NCBI GenBank assembly: GCA_041441915.1
Contig: JASDRS010000026.1
Coordinates: 1 to 64,000 of the forward strand
DNA: 64,000 nucleotides
From: UBA10365 sp041441915
Lineage (GTDB): Bacteria; Pseudomonadota; Alphaproteobacteria; Rhodobacterales; Rhodobacteraceae
Direction: 5' to 3'
Part shown: piece after piece, positions 1 through 8,104 of the stretch
Numbering within the stretch: position 1 is the first letter of the stretch
How the letters are laid out: each line of letters starts with the position of its first letter
Notes under the pieces: generated by a model
The model's input: the letters and a program-made list of their open reading frames with translations, nothing else
What the model was told of the DNA's origin: nothing
Database searches by the model: none
Translations under genes and position numbers: made by a program

Positions 1-17
1 CCATTTATTGTATCCTC

Positions 18-1094
18 TCAAGTAATTAGGTGTTTAGCCATCCAATCTGCAGATTGGGGGCGGTATTTATAAGGGCGGTTATTCACAACATGCGTGCCAT
101 CCTCAACCATATTTAGGGTCACTGGCCCCGAAACCGCCTCAGCAAGTCTCACAGAGTGATCTGGTGGAATGACCCTGTCAAGCGCCCCACCCACAATGTA
201 AATTGGGCATTCTATCATTTTTGCAACCTCGGAAAGGTGCATACTCTGAGCGACTTTCAGGGCAGCCGTTTCATTTTCTGAGTGGCTTCGGACTGTGAAC
301 GCGATCCGAGTCAATGCTGGAGCTTTGACAAAAGCTTCTGCAAAATCAAATGGCCCTGTCAATGAGATGCAAGCCAAAACGCGCTTTTCGAAAGCGGCTG
401 CGCGCGGCGCATAATATCCACCGAGGCTTACGCCCCATAATCCGACTCGCGAAGCATCCACGTCGGCGCGTTTTTCAAGGTAGTCAATTACCGCTGTAAC
501 AGGCGCTTCGTAATCTGGGCGAATTGGAAGCTCATACTCAGCCTCTCCTTGCCCAGGTCCATCAAAAGCAAGGGTTGCCAAGCCACGCTCAAGAAATACC
601 GCCTCATTAGAACTCATTTCTTCTTTGGTGGAATCCAAGCCCATGCACATTACGACGATTGGTGCGCGCTTAACGCCGGCTGGCTTACGTAAAGTTCCTA
701 CAAGTTGTGTTCCTTCGAACGGAATAAGTACCCGCTCACCGAGTGGGCTAAGGTGGGGCAAAGCACGGAGGCGCGCTGCGATAGAAAGGTTATGTGCTGC
801 TTTCATCTGGACGAGATCATGTACGAAAAGAAACTTCCCAAAGTGGTAGCATACAGACGCCGTTTGAAAATGATCCGCTGCGCTTCTTAATCGCCCCTCC
901 GCTTCTGCGAGCTCCGCGAGCCCCAAATGGACGTCTCCTCGCAAAACCCAAGCGGGGCACCATTCCTCCCAATTTACAATATTTCCTGTCACTTGCTGAA
1001 AGTCGGCCAGAGGAACCCCGTTCGTCACCATTCGATGTGCCCAATGCATTCCAGCTGCCGAAACTCTTGGATCTACTTGCCGTTCATCCTGCAT
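18..1094 (-). CDS. Alpha/beta hydrolase, FrsA / DHPON-hydrolase type
   Basis: This is a 358-residue alpha/beta hydrolase with the long helical N-terminal part typical of 2,6-dihydroxypseudooxynicotine hydrolase (a C-C bond hydrolase) and FrsA-like esterases. The nucleophile elbow is GVSLGG (Ser223). The likely acid is Asp306 in GGALDRV and the base His335 in EDGTHVV. DGPGQGE near residue 178 is the usual oxyanion-side loop. It is a paralogue of the hydrolase at 5588 and lies at the edge of the catabolic island. Upstream are a palindrome and direct repeats (1160-1236). The substrate is unknown; C-C versus ester hydrolysis cannot be decided from sequence. Family call firm, reaction inferred. 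Confidence 0.85.
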   Translation of the reverse strand: MQDERQVDPRVSAAGMHWAHRMVTNGVPLADFQQVTGNIVNWEEWCPAWVLRGDVHLGLAELAEAEGRLRSAADHFQTASVCYHFGKFLFVHDLVQMKAAHNLSIAARLRALPHLSPLGERVLIPFEGTQLVGTLRKPAGVKRAPIVVMCMGLDSTKEEMSSNEAVFLERGLATLAFDGPGQGEAEYELPIRPDYEAPVTAVIDYLEKRADVDASRVGLWGVSLGGYYAPRAAAFEKRVLACISLTGPFDFAEAFVKAPALTRIAFTVRSHSENETAALKVAQSMHLSEVAKMIECPIYIVGGALDRVIPPDHSVRLAEAVSGPVTLNMVEDGTHVVNNRPYKYRPQSADWMAKHLIT

Positions 1095-1159
1095 CTCTTA
1101 AATCCTCTTCATTGTGAAATGCCCAAAGCTCCGTACAGTGCCCCATTTTTTATTCACGG

Positions 1160-1207
1160 CAAGCACTTCACATTTTGTTTGCAAAATACAAGCACTTCAT
1201 ATTTTGG
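1160..1207. repeat. Two 18-bp direct repeats upstream of hydrolase
   Basis: CAAGCACTTCACATTTTG at 1160-1177 recurs with one mismatch at 1189-1206, a 29-bp period. The copies lie 66-113 bp upstream of the hydrolase start (1094, minus strand). They could be tandem regulator sites or a small duplication. Confidence 0.6.
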
Positions 1208-1218
1208 TTTCAATTTAT

Positions 1219-1236
1219 TTGTCCAATTTGGACAGC
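1219..1236. promoter_or_regulatory. Palindromic operator candidate GTCCAA-T-TTGGAC
   Basis: GTCCAATTTGGAC at 1221-1233 is a perfect 6-bp inverted repeat around one base, extending to near symmetry on both sides. It lies about 130 bp upstream of the hydrolase start on the minus strand. Size and form fit a GntR- or IclR-family operator, but no such regulator gene is in the window. Confidence 0.45.
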
Positions 1237-1313
1237 TAGGGGATTGGGATTAGCATTTCTGCTGCAGCAATTATTGCAAATTTATTTAAACCCAAGGTCT
1301 GCACTTAATTATT

Positions 1314-2090
1314 CTAACTTCTCTCAAGATTTTTCGAATTAATGAGATGAGGATATATCTCGGTCAGCAGTGATCCGTGATAGTAAGTCAGTTTAAATGG
1401 TTGCGTTTCCTGAATTATTTGCAGCCAAGTATTTATGCTTGGAAATTCGGCCCAAAGATAATCAAAGTTCAGGTCTTTCAGGCGTACAACAATAGGCATA
1501 ATAGTCAAATCTACTAGGCTGATATTCTCGCCCATGATCCAAGGACCACCACTTTCAGATAGCCATTGGGCCATGCGCGCCACCCCACGACTTAGCCGTC
1601 CGATTGCTTCGCTCATCTCTGCTTCAGGGAACCCGGAGCGACCCATACGCATTAAAAATTCCCGCCTCAAAGGTTTGCTATCACAAAGGTCCTGAAACTC
1701 TTTTTCAGACATTGCATTGAAATGAGGTAAGAAAGCGAGATTGTACGAGGGAATGCGTATCGCAGGCGCAGGTACTTCATCTACAAATCGCATCATGGCT
1801 CTGAGCTGAGCGATCCCCTTCGGATCTGATGGTCTCATCGCAGCTTTAGCAGGGAATATATCTTCAAGATATTCCAGAATTACACTACTGTCGAGGACAG
1901 GAAATCCATCGTGAACTAGTGCAGGGACGACTCCATTGGGGTTAATAGCCAGATACGCTGGCTTTAGCTGATCACCTGAAAATAGGTCAAGCTTATGTTC
2001 CTCAAAGCTTTTCCCCTTTGCGTGTAAAGCGTACCGAACCCGCTGACTACAGGTTGACTGGGGAGCGTTGTATAAGATGAACTCAGCCAC
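1314..2090 (-). CDS. Glutathione S-transferase, beta-etherase (LigF)-like
   Basis: This 258-residue GST has an N-terminal thioredoxin fold (about residues 3-80) and an all-helical C-terminal domain. Ser12-Thr13-Cys14 is near the GSH thiol, NPNGVVP carries the cis-proline (Pro56), and DSSVI (67-71) contacts the glutathione glutamyl group. The C-terminal domain has a LigF-like MSEKEF segment and the late GENISLVDL helix seen in GSTs. GSTs of this type cleave aryl ethers or substitute activated carbons using glutathione. It is similar along its length to the GST at 18015 and more distantly to the one at 22864. GST membership is firm; etherase activity is inferred. Confidence 0.82.
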   Translation of the reverse strand: MAEFILYNAPQSTCSQRVRYALHAKGKSFEEHKLDLFSGDQLKPAYLAINPNGVVPALVHDGFPVLDSSVILEYLEDIFPAKAAMRPSDPKGIAQLRAMMRFVDEVPAPAIRIPSYNLAFLPHFNAMSEKEFQDLCDSKPLRREFLMRMGRSGFPEAEMSEAIGRLSRGVARMAQWLSESGGPWIMGENISLVDLTIMPIVVRLKDLNFDYLWAEFPSINTWLQIIQETQPFKLTYYHGSLLTEIYPHLINSKNLERS

Positions 2091-2341
2091 TTTCTCAATA
2101 CCTTTTCAAAATTCTCCACAATTTGTGGCGAGTTCTCTTTCGACTGAGAGAACTGATAATGAACTCATCATAACCATTCCAACTGCGAGCATGAACGTTG
2201 CGGACAAAATTATGGGTATGCAGCCATTGTCTCAAAAAAACCCCTCGCTTATCGTGAGTATTTCATCAATTTGATACGCTCCACCATTTTTAGGGTCTTT
2301 GAAAAAAAATAAATTCTTTTTTCAATTTATTACCTTATAGC

Positions 2342-3295
2342 CTAGGGTAATTCTAGGCCTGTCAAATATGGAGTTTCCTCACTTTTTAGTTCGAATCCAG
2401 ATGCCAGCGCGACAGTTTCGAGCAATGCCGAGAAGTCTTTCTCAAGATACGCTTCGGGATCACCCTTCAACATTGCTGCGCCAAAATGCGCCTGAAAAGC
2501 TTCCCGAGTCGCTGCTGTAACTGGCATGGCCACGTTTAGCTCGCGTGCGGATGACAGGCCCAAATCAAGGTCTTTGCGCATTAGGGCTGGTGTGAATGTT
2601 GTGGTCCAGTCGAGATTTACAAATGCGTTCGTTTTATAGCGCGTAAAAATTGACCCCATAACTGAGTTGTTCATAAAGTCGAGGAACGCATGCCTAGATA
2701 CCCCCGCTTTTTCAGCAAGGATCGTGATCTCAGCAAGGTTTTGCGTAACTACACCTAGCATCACGTTGTGAGCTATTTTGCAGAACCTAGCGAGCTCTCC
2801 TTCACCGACGTAAGAGACGCCATTTGCCGCAATTGCCTCAATAACATTCTTAACCTTATCAAAGGTCGCTGTTGGTCCAGAAACCACGGCACTTAATTTA
2901 CCTGCCTTGACGCATTTTCCATTTCCGCTGACTGGGGAGCAAAGGAATTCCGCTCCCTTATCGGATAGCAATTTCCGTAATTGAGATGAGTGATCCACGC
3001 TAATGGATGAGAAATCAAGAAATACGGCGGGAATTTTCTGACCAGTTGCTACACCGTCTTTGCCAAAATACAGCGCCTCAACGTCCTTACCTGTCGACAC
3101 CATCGTACACAGAACGTCAACACCCGCCAAATCTATCGGGCGGTCAACTAGTATCGCACCCTTCTCTTCTAAGGGCTGAGCTTTAGAACGTGTTCGATTC
3201 CACACCTTCACTTCGTACCCAGCTTTGACCAACCGCTCAGCCATCGGATAACCCATGCGGCCCATCCCAATCCAACCTATAGTTAGCTTCCCCAT
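2342..3295 (-). CDS. 3-hydroxyisobutyrate dehydrogenase-family oxidoreductase
   Basis: NAD(P)-dependent beta-hydroxyacid dehydrogenase of about 317 residues. The N-terminal Rossmann motif is GWIGMGRMG and WNRTRSKA follows the second strand as in NADP-preferring members. The substrate loop SGNGKCVKAG and the catalytic lysine in CKIAHNVMLG are present. The frame extends upstream to a GTG at 3322, but ATG at 3295 is preferred because AAGGA lies 8 bases before it and homology begins there. Two LacI-type operators lie upstream (3424 and 3477). The substrate is probably a small hydroxyacid or semialdehyde from the island pathway; the family includes tartronate semialdehyde reductases, so specificity is open. 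Confidence 0.88.
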   Translation of the reverse strand: MGKLTIGWIGMGRMGYPMAERLVKAGYEVKVWNRTRSKAQPLEEKGAILVDRPIDLAGVDVLCTMVSTGKDVEALYFGKDGVATGQKIPAVFLDFSSISVDHSSQLRKLLSDKGAEFLCSPVSGNGKCVKAGKLSAVVSGPTATFDKVKNVIEAIAANGVSYVGEGELARFCKIAHNVMLGVVTQNLAEITILAEKAGVSRHAFLDFMNNSVMGSIFTRYKTNAFVNLDWTTTFTPALMRKDLDLGLSSARELNVAMPVTAATREAFQAHFGAAMLKGDPEAYLEKDFSALLETVALASGFELKSEETPYLTGLELP

Positions 3296-3423
3296 CTTCA
3301 TCTTCCTTTCCAGCACGATCACCTAACATTTAATGTCAGATATTTAAAAATGTCGTTTCGATGCCACACATCAATACTGATTATTTTTCGCAGGCCTATT
3401 TAAGTGTATCAATTAATTAATTA

Positions 3424-3437
3424 CGCAAACGTTCGCA
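3424..3437. promoter_or_regulatory. LacI-family operator, site 1
   Basis: CGCAAAC-GTTCGCA is a near-perfect palindrome with a central CpG, as in LacI/PurR-family operators. It lies about 130 bp upstream of the dehydrogenase start (3295, minus). It matches five other sites in the window. Confidence 0.75.
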
Positions 3438-3476
3438 TCAGAATAGTTCTTCATCGTTAAAACGTCAATAGAGAGG

Positions 3477-3490
3477 TGCAAGCGTTTGCA
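3477..3490. promoter_or_regulatory. LacI-family operator, site 2
   Basis: TGCAAGC-GTTTGCA is a palindrome with one mismatched pair. Its centre is 53 bp from site 1, very close to five helical turns, so both sites face the same side of the DNA. It may serve the dehydrogenase, or the amidohydrolase by looping. Confidence 0.75.
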
Positions 3491-4018
3491 TAAATTATTC
3501 AATCGGCTATATGGTTCAAATTTAGATCATATGGCACGGGAGGCCACCATTTTTAGGAAATTGGCAAGCCTGAAATGCCGAGAATATCTTCAGTCGTGCA
3601 CAATGGTGCTCGTGTAATTCAATTGATATTTATAGAAATTTATGACGCTCCATCATAATATTAAATAAACTACTAGTCTGATAGGCCGATCCACATTGTT
3701 GGAACATCGCAGCGCTTTTGAATTGTCTTTTTAGACTAGAAGACTGAATTTATTAACCTATAACATACGTCACTGGATTTATTTATATACCATTGCTAAA
3801 CTTGTGGTGCCCAGTCTGGCCACTGGTCGGCCTATTCAATTTAAGGCTGGTAGAATTGCTGCAAAAACCTAGCTAAAAAATGGTAAAACTAGGGTTCCTA
3901 GTCCACACCGCAATTATAATACCAATTATGATTGATGAACGTGACAGCATCCGACGGACAAAGCAGAAAAAACGACGCTAAATCCAATAGAAGAGGAAAA
4001 TTGGAATGGAGAAAAAAC

Positions 4019-4984
4019 ATGCTTCGTAAGCATCTTCCCTACAAAGTGATAGCGGTGGAAGAACATTTCATGCACGCAACACTGACTGACTACTTTGGCA
4101 GTGCAATTCACCAGCCTGAAAAAATTAAGTCGCGCCTCTATGACTTTGCGGGGATACGCATTGAAGAGATGGATGCCGCGGGTGTAGATATGCAGGTTCT
4201 GTCACATCAATCTCCAGGCAGCCAGCGGCTCAGCGACGATGCCTCGGTGGTAGCTTGTAGGGCAGTTAACGATGCGCTCGCGGCAGTGATTTCGCAAGCG
4301 CCGGATCGCTTTGCTGGATTTGCCATGATACCGACAATGAAGCCTGAGGCGGCGGCGGATGAACTGCAACGCTCGGTTGAGGAGCTTGGCCTAAAAGGCG
4401 CGATGATCCATGGCTTAAGCCGTGGAGAAATGGTCGATGGCAAAGCATATTGGCCTATTTTTGCCCGAGCTGAAAAACTTGGAGTGCCTATTTACTTGCA
4501 TCCAGCAGATCCTGACAAGTCAGTCACCGAACGTTACTATGCACCGTACGACCAAAGCCACCCAATGTTCACACGCGCGGCTTGGGGCTTTGGTGTAGAG
4601 ACGGGCACACATGCGATACGATTGATCTTAAGTGGTGTTTTTGAAGCACACCCCGACCTGAAGATCTTGTTGGGCCATTTTGGTGAGGCCATTCCATTCT
4701 GGATGCCAAGAATACACGAATCACTCTCTCGACCGGGTGGCGCAGAAGTGGATTTTGCAGGCGTGTTTCAGCGTAATTTTTGGGTCACTACCAGCGGGTT
4801 TTTCTCGGATATTGCACTCCGCTGCTGCCTTGAGGCGCTCAATCCTGACCACATTCTGTTTGCCATAGACTGGCCTTATGCAGACAATTCCAAGGGAGTT
4901 GATTGGCTCCAATCCTGTGAACTGGATAGCGGTCTAAAGGAAGCAATATTTAGCAAGAATGCAGAGGCATTACTGGGGCTATAA
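4019..4984 (+). CDS. Amidohydrolase-2 family decarboxylase/hydrolase
   Basis: This 321-residue metal-dependent TIM-barrel protein belongs to the amidohydrolase family of gamma-resorcylate decarboxylase, 5-carboxyvanillate decarboxylase (LigW) and 2-amino-3-carboxymuconate semialdehyde decarboxylase. Visible ligands are the strand-1 motif EEHF (Glu14-His16), His161 in YLHPAD, His220 in LLGHFGE and Asp284 in AIDWPY. This E-x-H variant is typical of the non-hydrolytic decarboxylases. The frame runs upstream to 3932, but ATG 4019 has GGAG seven bases ahead and starts where homology begins. It probably removes CO2 from an aromatic or unsaturated acid; substrate unknown. Confidence 0.85.
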   Translation: MLRKHLPYKVIAVEEHFMHATLTDYFGSAIHQPEKIKSRLYDFAGIRIEEMDAAGVDMQVLSHQSPGSQRLSDDASVVACRAVNDALAAVISQAPDRFAGFAMIPTMKPEAAADELQRSVEELGLKGAMIHGLSRGEMVDGKAYWPIFARAEKLGVPIYLHPADPDKSVTERYYAPYDQSHPMFTRAAWGFGVETGTHAIRLILSGVFEAHPDLKILLGHFGEAIPFWMPRIHESLSRPGGAEVDFAGVFQRNFWVTTSGFFSDIALRCCLEALNPDHILFAIDWPYADNSKGVDWLQSCELDSGLKEAIFSKNAEALLGL

Positions 4985-5014
4985 CAAAGAATAAAATAAG
5001 ATGACCTTGTTCGT

Positions 5015-5047
5015 TATGCTTAGGGAGGTCGCGCTTACCTAAGCATA
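5015..5047. terminator. Hairpin between convergent genes
   Basis: TATGCTTAGG (5015-5024) and CCTAAGCATA (5038-5047) form a perfect 10-bp stem with a 13-base loop, 31 bp after the amidohydrolase stop. No T-run follows on either strand, so it is either a weak bidirectional terminator or an mRNA 3' end stabiliser. Confidence 0.5.
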
Positions 5048-5076
5048 CACTCTGCCCCTTTGAGCTGAACCAATAC

Positions 5077-5388
5077 TCAAATCAGCCGCGTTTTCAGCGA
5101 AGTCACTTCGTCATCAATGGCCCCAACTTGAACTTCATTCAGTTCATAGCCACCATCTTTGCAACACACTGGAAATACATATCCGTGGAAATCGTGATCA
5201 TACGAAACCCATTGGATATCCTTGCCTACCTCCTCCAGAAAATTATATGCCGTGCGTGAAATGCCTTGCAGATGATCTTCGTCGCGGCCATGGCAAGGTA
5301 AGGTGTTTGAATAAAGGCAATCCGAGACGGCACAATCTCTATATCGATCTAGTAGCCAACTTGACCACAAAATCACATTCCAATTCAC
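5077..5388 (-). pseudogene. Remnant of an alpha/beta hydrolase C-terminus
   Basis: A 103-codon minus-strand frame has a C-terminal part that reads like the end of a dienelactone-hydrolase-type protein: CHGRDEDHLQ, then a GKDIQWVSYDH segment, then FHGYVFP with the expected catalytic histidine. The first 30 residues do not look like a protein start, and no nucleophile elbow or Rossmann-like core is present upstream in any frame I could follow. I interpret it as the tail of a decayed hydrolase. It could instead be a short unrelated protein. Confidence 0.42.
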
Positions 5389-5495
5389 TGTTAAATTTAA
5401 GTAATCTTAAATATCCTTGTGTTAATACGTGGCCCGATTTCAATATTAGGCTCCAGTCCTAGTTAAAGGATGTCACTTCAACCTTAAAAATTTTA

Positions 5496-5509
5496 TGCAA
5501 TCGTTTGCT
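5496..5509. promoter_or_regulatory. LacI-family operator, site 3
   Basis: TGCAATC-GTTTGCT, identical over 14 bp to the site at 9711. It lies 78 bp upstream of the hydrolase start at 5588. Confidence 0.78.
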
Positions 5510-5587
5510 AGAAAGATCTAGCGCGACGGAACTAATCTGTCTACACTATCCTTTATTACATCCATAACTGTTAAGGCGCTGACTGTC

Positions 5588-6742
5588 ATGAAAAAATATG
5601 CCATGGAACTCGAACACATCCCTGGAGAGGACCCGTTCATTGTAGCGCGTGGGGGCTTTTACCGACGCTGGTTGACGATGATTGACGACTTGGATGAGCT
5701 AAAGTCCATAGTTGCCGGACTAGAAGGATCTACCGAGGACAAATGGGTCCCCGTCTGGCGGAACGCCGGGAAAAAGCATGAGATTAACGGTGATAGGCTC
5801 GAAGCAGCTGGCGACATAGATGGTGCTAGAGCTGCGTATTTATCGGCAAAAACATATTTCGCCATTGGTCGCTTTCCAGGGGAGATTTCACCAGTAAAGG
5901 CAGAAATTAGCGCTGACTGTGCCCGCGTTTACCGTAAAGCCTGCGCTAAGCTCGACCCACCGATGGAAGTACTCGACATCATTTGTGAGAATAAAAGCTT
6001 TCGAGCGCATTTCAGAACGCCGAAATCTGATACGCTTGTGCCCGCGGTTTTGATAATGTGCGGTTCAGACGTTTTTAAAGAAGATCGTGGTTGGGCCGCA
6101 GAAATGGCGTTAGACGCTGGCCTAGCTTCTTTGGTGATGGATGCGCCTGGAACGGGAGAAAACCCTTTTCCATGGGTGCCTGAATCAGTGAAAGCTTGGG
6201 TTGCAGCTATCGATACGCTTATGAAGCAACCACAGGTTGATGCATTACGCGTCGGTGCCTTTGGGATCAGTCGTGGCGGTTACTCGGTTATGCAACTGGC
6301 CGGGACGGCACCAGAGAAGGTCAAGGCAGTGGTTGCAGTAGCGGGGCATCCCTTTGGTTATAGGATGACCGATGCCGAAATGGTGGCTACTGTTGACACA
6401 CGAAACCGGCGCTCGAACTTTCTGTTCGGAGCACCGGATGGCCCACCTTCTTTTCCGGCATGGTCCGTCGAAAAGGAAAATGAGATTTTCGACGGCTGGG
6501 CTCTATCATCACTGGGCCTTTTAGACAAAATTACGATGCCTGTACTGATGATCAATGGTGACAATGATCACCTCGCTCCAATCGGTAATATACATTATTT
6601 GCTTACGGGTGGTCCTATCGGAACTCGGGCGGCCAAAGTCTATCCGGGATCGGGACACTGCGCGTTTGAGCACCAACCTGAGTGGGGCCCTGCGTCTTTC
6701 AAATGGTTGGCGGATAAACTCAAAAACAACGCAGAAAAATAG
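5588..6742 (+). CDS. Alpha/beta hydrolase, FrsA / DHPON-hydrolase type
   Basis: This 384-residue alpha/beta hydrolase has a helical N-terminal domain of about 140 residues, like 2,6-dihydroxypseudooxynicotine hydrolase. The nucleophile elbow is GISRGG (Ser228). The acid is probably Asp327 in NGDNDHLAP and the base His357 in GSGHCAF. DAPGTGENPF near residue 185 parallels DGPGQGE in the hydrolase at 18-1094. A LacI-type operator precedes it, so it belongs to the island regulon. It converges with the M24 gene, ending 62 bp from it. It probably cleaves a C-C or ester bond of a pathway intermediate; the reaction is inferred from family only. Confidence 0.87.
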   Translation: MKKYAMELEHIPGEDPFIVARGGFYRRWLTMIDDLDELKSIVAGLEGSTEDKWVPVWRNAGKKHEINGDRLEAAGDIDGARAAYLSAKTYFAIGRFPGEISPVKAEISADCARVYRKACAKLDPPMEVLDIICENKSFRAHFRTPKSDTLVPAVLIMCGSDVFKEDRGWAAEMALDAGLASLVMDAPGTGENPFPWVPESVKAWVAAIDTLMKQPQVDALRVGAFGISRGGYSVMQLAGTAPEKVKAVVAVAGHPFGYRMTDAEMVATVDTRNRRSNFLFGAPDGPPSFPAWSVEKENEIFDGWALSSLGLLDKITMPVLMINGDNDHLAPIGNIHYLLTGGPIGTRAAKVYPGSGHCAFEHQPEWGPASFKWLADKLKNNAEK

Positions 6743-6804
6743 CAGCAGATTTTTTATTATCAATAGAACTAATCTAAGGCGATCGTCCTGAAAAACGGGT
6801 GGGT

Positions 6805-8094
6805 TTATACTATTACAAGTTCAAGTGGCCAGTCGTCGACGCACTCGCGGCCGTCTTCCGTCACGATGAAAGTATGGCCTACAAATATGCCAAACATTCC
6901 ATCAGCAGTGATTGGGTTCGGCTCCGGCATCAAGACCATTCCGGGCCTCAGTATAGCATCATAATCATGTGTTTTAGCACCTTCAATAAAGGCGTGCGGA
7001 CCTTCAGAAGTAAAGTCGATCCCATGTGTTACGATGGGTCTTGATTGTTGGCCCTTATCACGAAAATATTTGGCTGCTTCAACCATGTCAGAAATATGTC
7101 GTCCCGGCCTGATGCAGTCTGTTACCAGTTCATAACCTGGTTTGGCAATCTCATCCCAGAAGGTTTGAATTTTTTTGGGTGGGCTGCCAAGGCATATAGG
7201 TTGCCCAATTTGGGCGGAATAACCACGATATCCAGCGGCAAGCTCCATAATAATTATATCTCCTTTAGACAGCACTCGGAGTGAGGGTCGCGGGTTGCCA
7301 AAAACCATTGCTGGGTTGTCCATCGGCGTTGAACCTATTATAAGAAAATCAATGTCCCCGCCACCGGCTAAAATAGCAGATCCAGCCGCGGCGCGTAGAT
7401 CCTGCTCTGTAGCACCAGGACGTGCCCTGTCAGCAATAGAATGCATCGCATTAGTACAAAGCTTGCCGGCATGGCGAACACACTCTAGCTCTTCCTCGCT
7501 ATGGATCACTAGAAGCTCATGCATAAAGCCCTGCGTGAAGATAGTCTCTGCTTGGGGCAGTTCCTGCTTTAGGCTTAGGTATTGGTTTACAGGCATATAG
7601 TCTCGATGACGCGGTTCAACTTCAAGTAGTCCGATGCGCCCGTCTGCAAAACCAAGTTCTTTGATACGTTCTGCAATTACAACTGCAAATTCACCGTTGC
7701 GGCTTGAACGCACATCCTGGATTGCAACCGCAACCTCGCGCCTTACCGCCTCAATATGCGTGCCCCCCATACCATAGACTAAAGTAGGCTCACCCTCGCG
7801 CGGAAAGACTACATAAGCGCACATACAGTGCCATTCCCAATGTCCGGACAACCACAACATGCCGCCACCGAAACTCCAGTGGCTCGGCCCACCAGGGCAG
7901 ATCACTACATCTAGGTCATACTGGGCCATCTTTTTTCTCAAGGCTTTAAATCTTCGTTCGTACTCGGCGCGAGAAAACTGCGGGTAGACCGCATCACGAT
8001 AATAGGGAGTATTCTTCATGCGCGCAAAGTTTTGTGCTTGGTCAAGTTTGCTTCGTGTATTTTCCCAGTCGGGTGATGTGAACGCTGATTGCAT
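6805..8094 (-). CDS. M24-family (creatinase/aminopeptidase P fold) protein
   Basis: This 429-residue protein has an N-terminal creatinase-like domain and a C-terminal pita-bread domain (from about residue 200). The five canonical metal ligands D, D, H, E, E read here as Glu284, Gln295, His357, Glu391 and His407, so three are replaced. It is therefore probably not a standard dinuclear-metal aminopeptidase; creatinase itself shows that this fold can hydrolyse C-N bonds without metal. ATG 8094 has AAGGGA upstream. It starts 10 bp after the FAD oxidoreductase stop codon, so the two are co-transcribed from the operator at 9711. Substrate unknown. Confidence 0.85.
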   Translation of the reverse strand: MQSAFTSPDWENTRSKLDQAQNFARMKNTPYYRDAVYPQFSRAEYERRFKALRKKMAQYDLDVVICPGGPSHWSFGGGMLWLSGHWEWHCMCAYVVFPREGEPTLVYGMGGTHIEAVRREVAVAIQDVRSSRNGEFAVVIAERIKELGFADGRIGLLEVEPRHRDYMPVNQYLSLKQELPQAETIFTQGFMHELLVIHSEEELECVRHAGKLCTNAMHSIADRARPGATEQDLRAAAGSAILAGGGDIDFLIIGSTPMDNPAMVFGNPRPSLRVLSKGDIIIMELAAGYRGYSAQIGQPICLGSPPKKIQTFWDEIAKPGYELVTDCIRPGRHISDMVEAAKYFRDKGQQSRPIVTHGIDFTSEGPHAFIEGAKTHDYDAILRPGMVLMPEPNPITADGMFGIFVGHTFIVTEDGRECVDDWPLELVIV

Positions 8095-8104
8095 TTGCTT
8101 TCCC

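Larger units (their letters stand above)
3323..4018. other. Divergent intergenic region, 0.7 kb
   Basis: This AT-rich stretch separates the dehydrogenase (minus) from the amidohydrolase (plus). It holds two LacI-type operators near the dehydrogenase side. No open frame with a recognisable product was seen. A short minus-strand frame around 3525-3610 has protein-like composition but carries a stop and was not identified. Confidence 0.6.

Noticed and set aside
1262..1280. GCAATTATTGC palindrome
   Set aside because: It resembles the island operator arms but lacks the central CpG and full half-sites.
2068..2274. 68-codon plus-strand frame
   Set aside because: Overlaps the GST start, has no ribosome site and no family resemblance.
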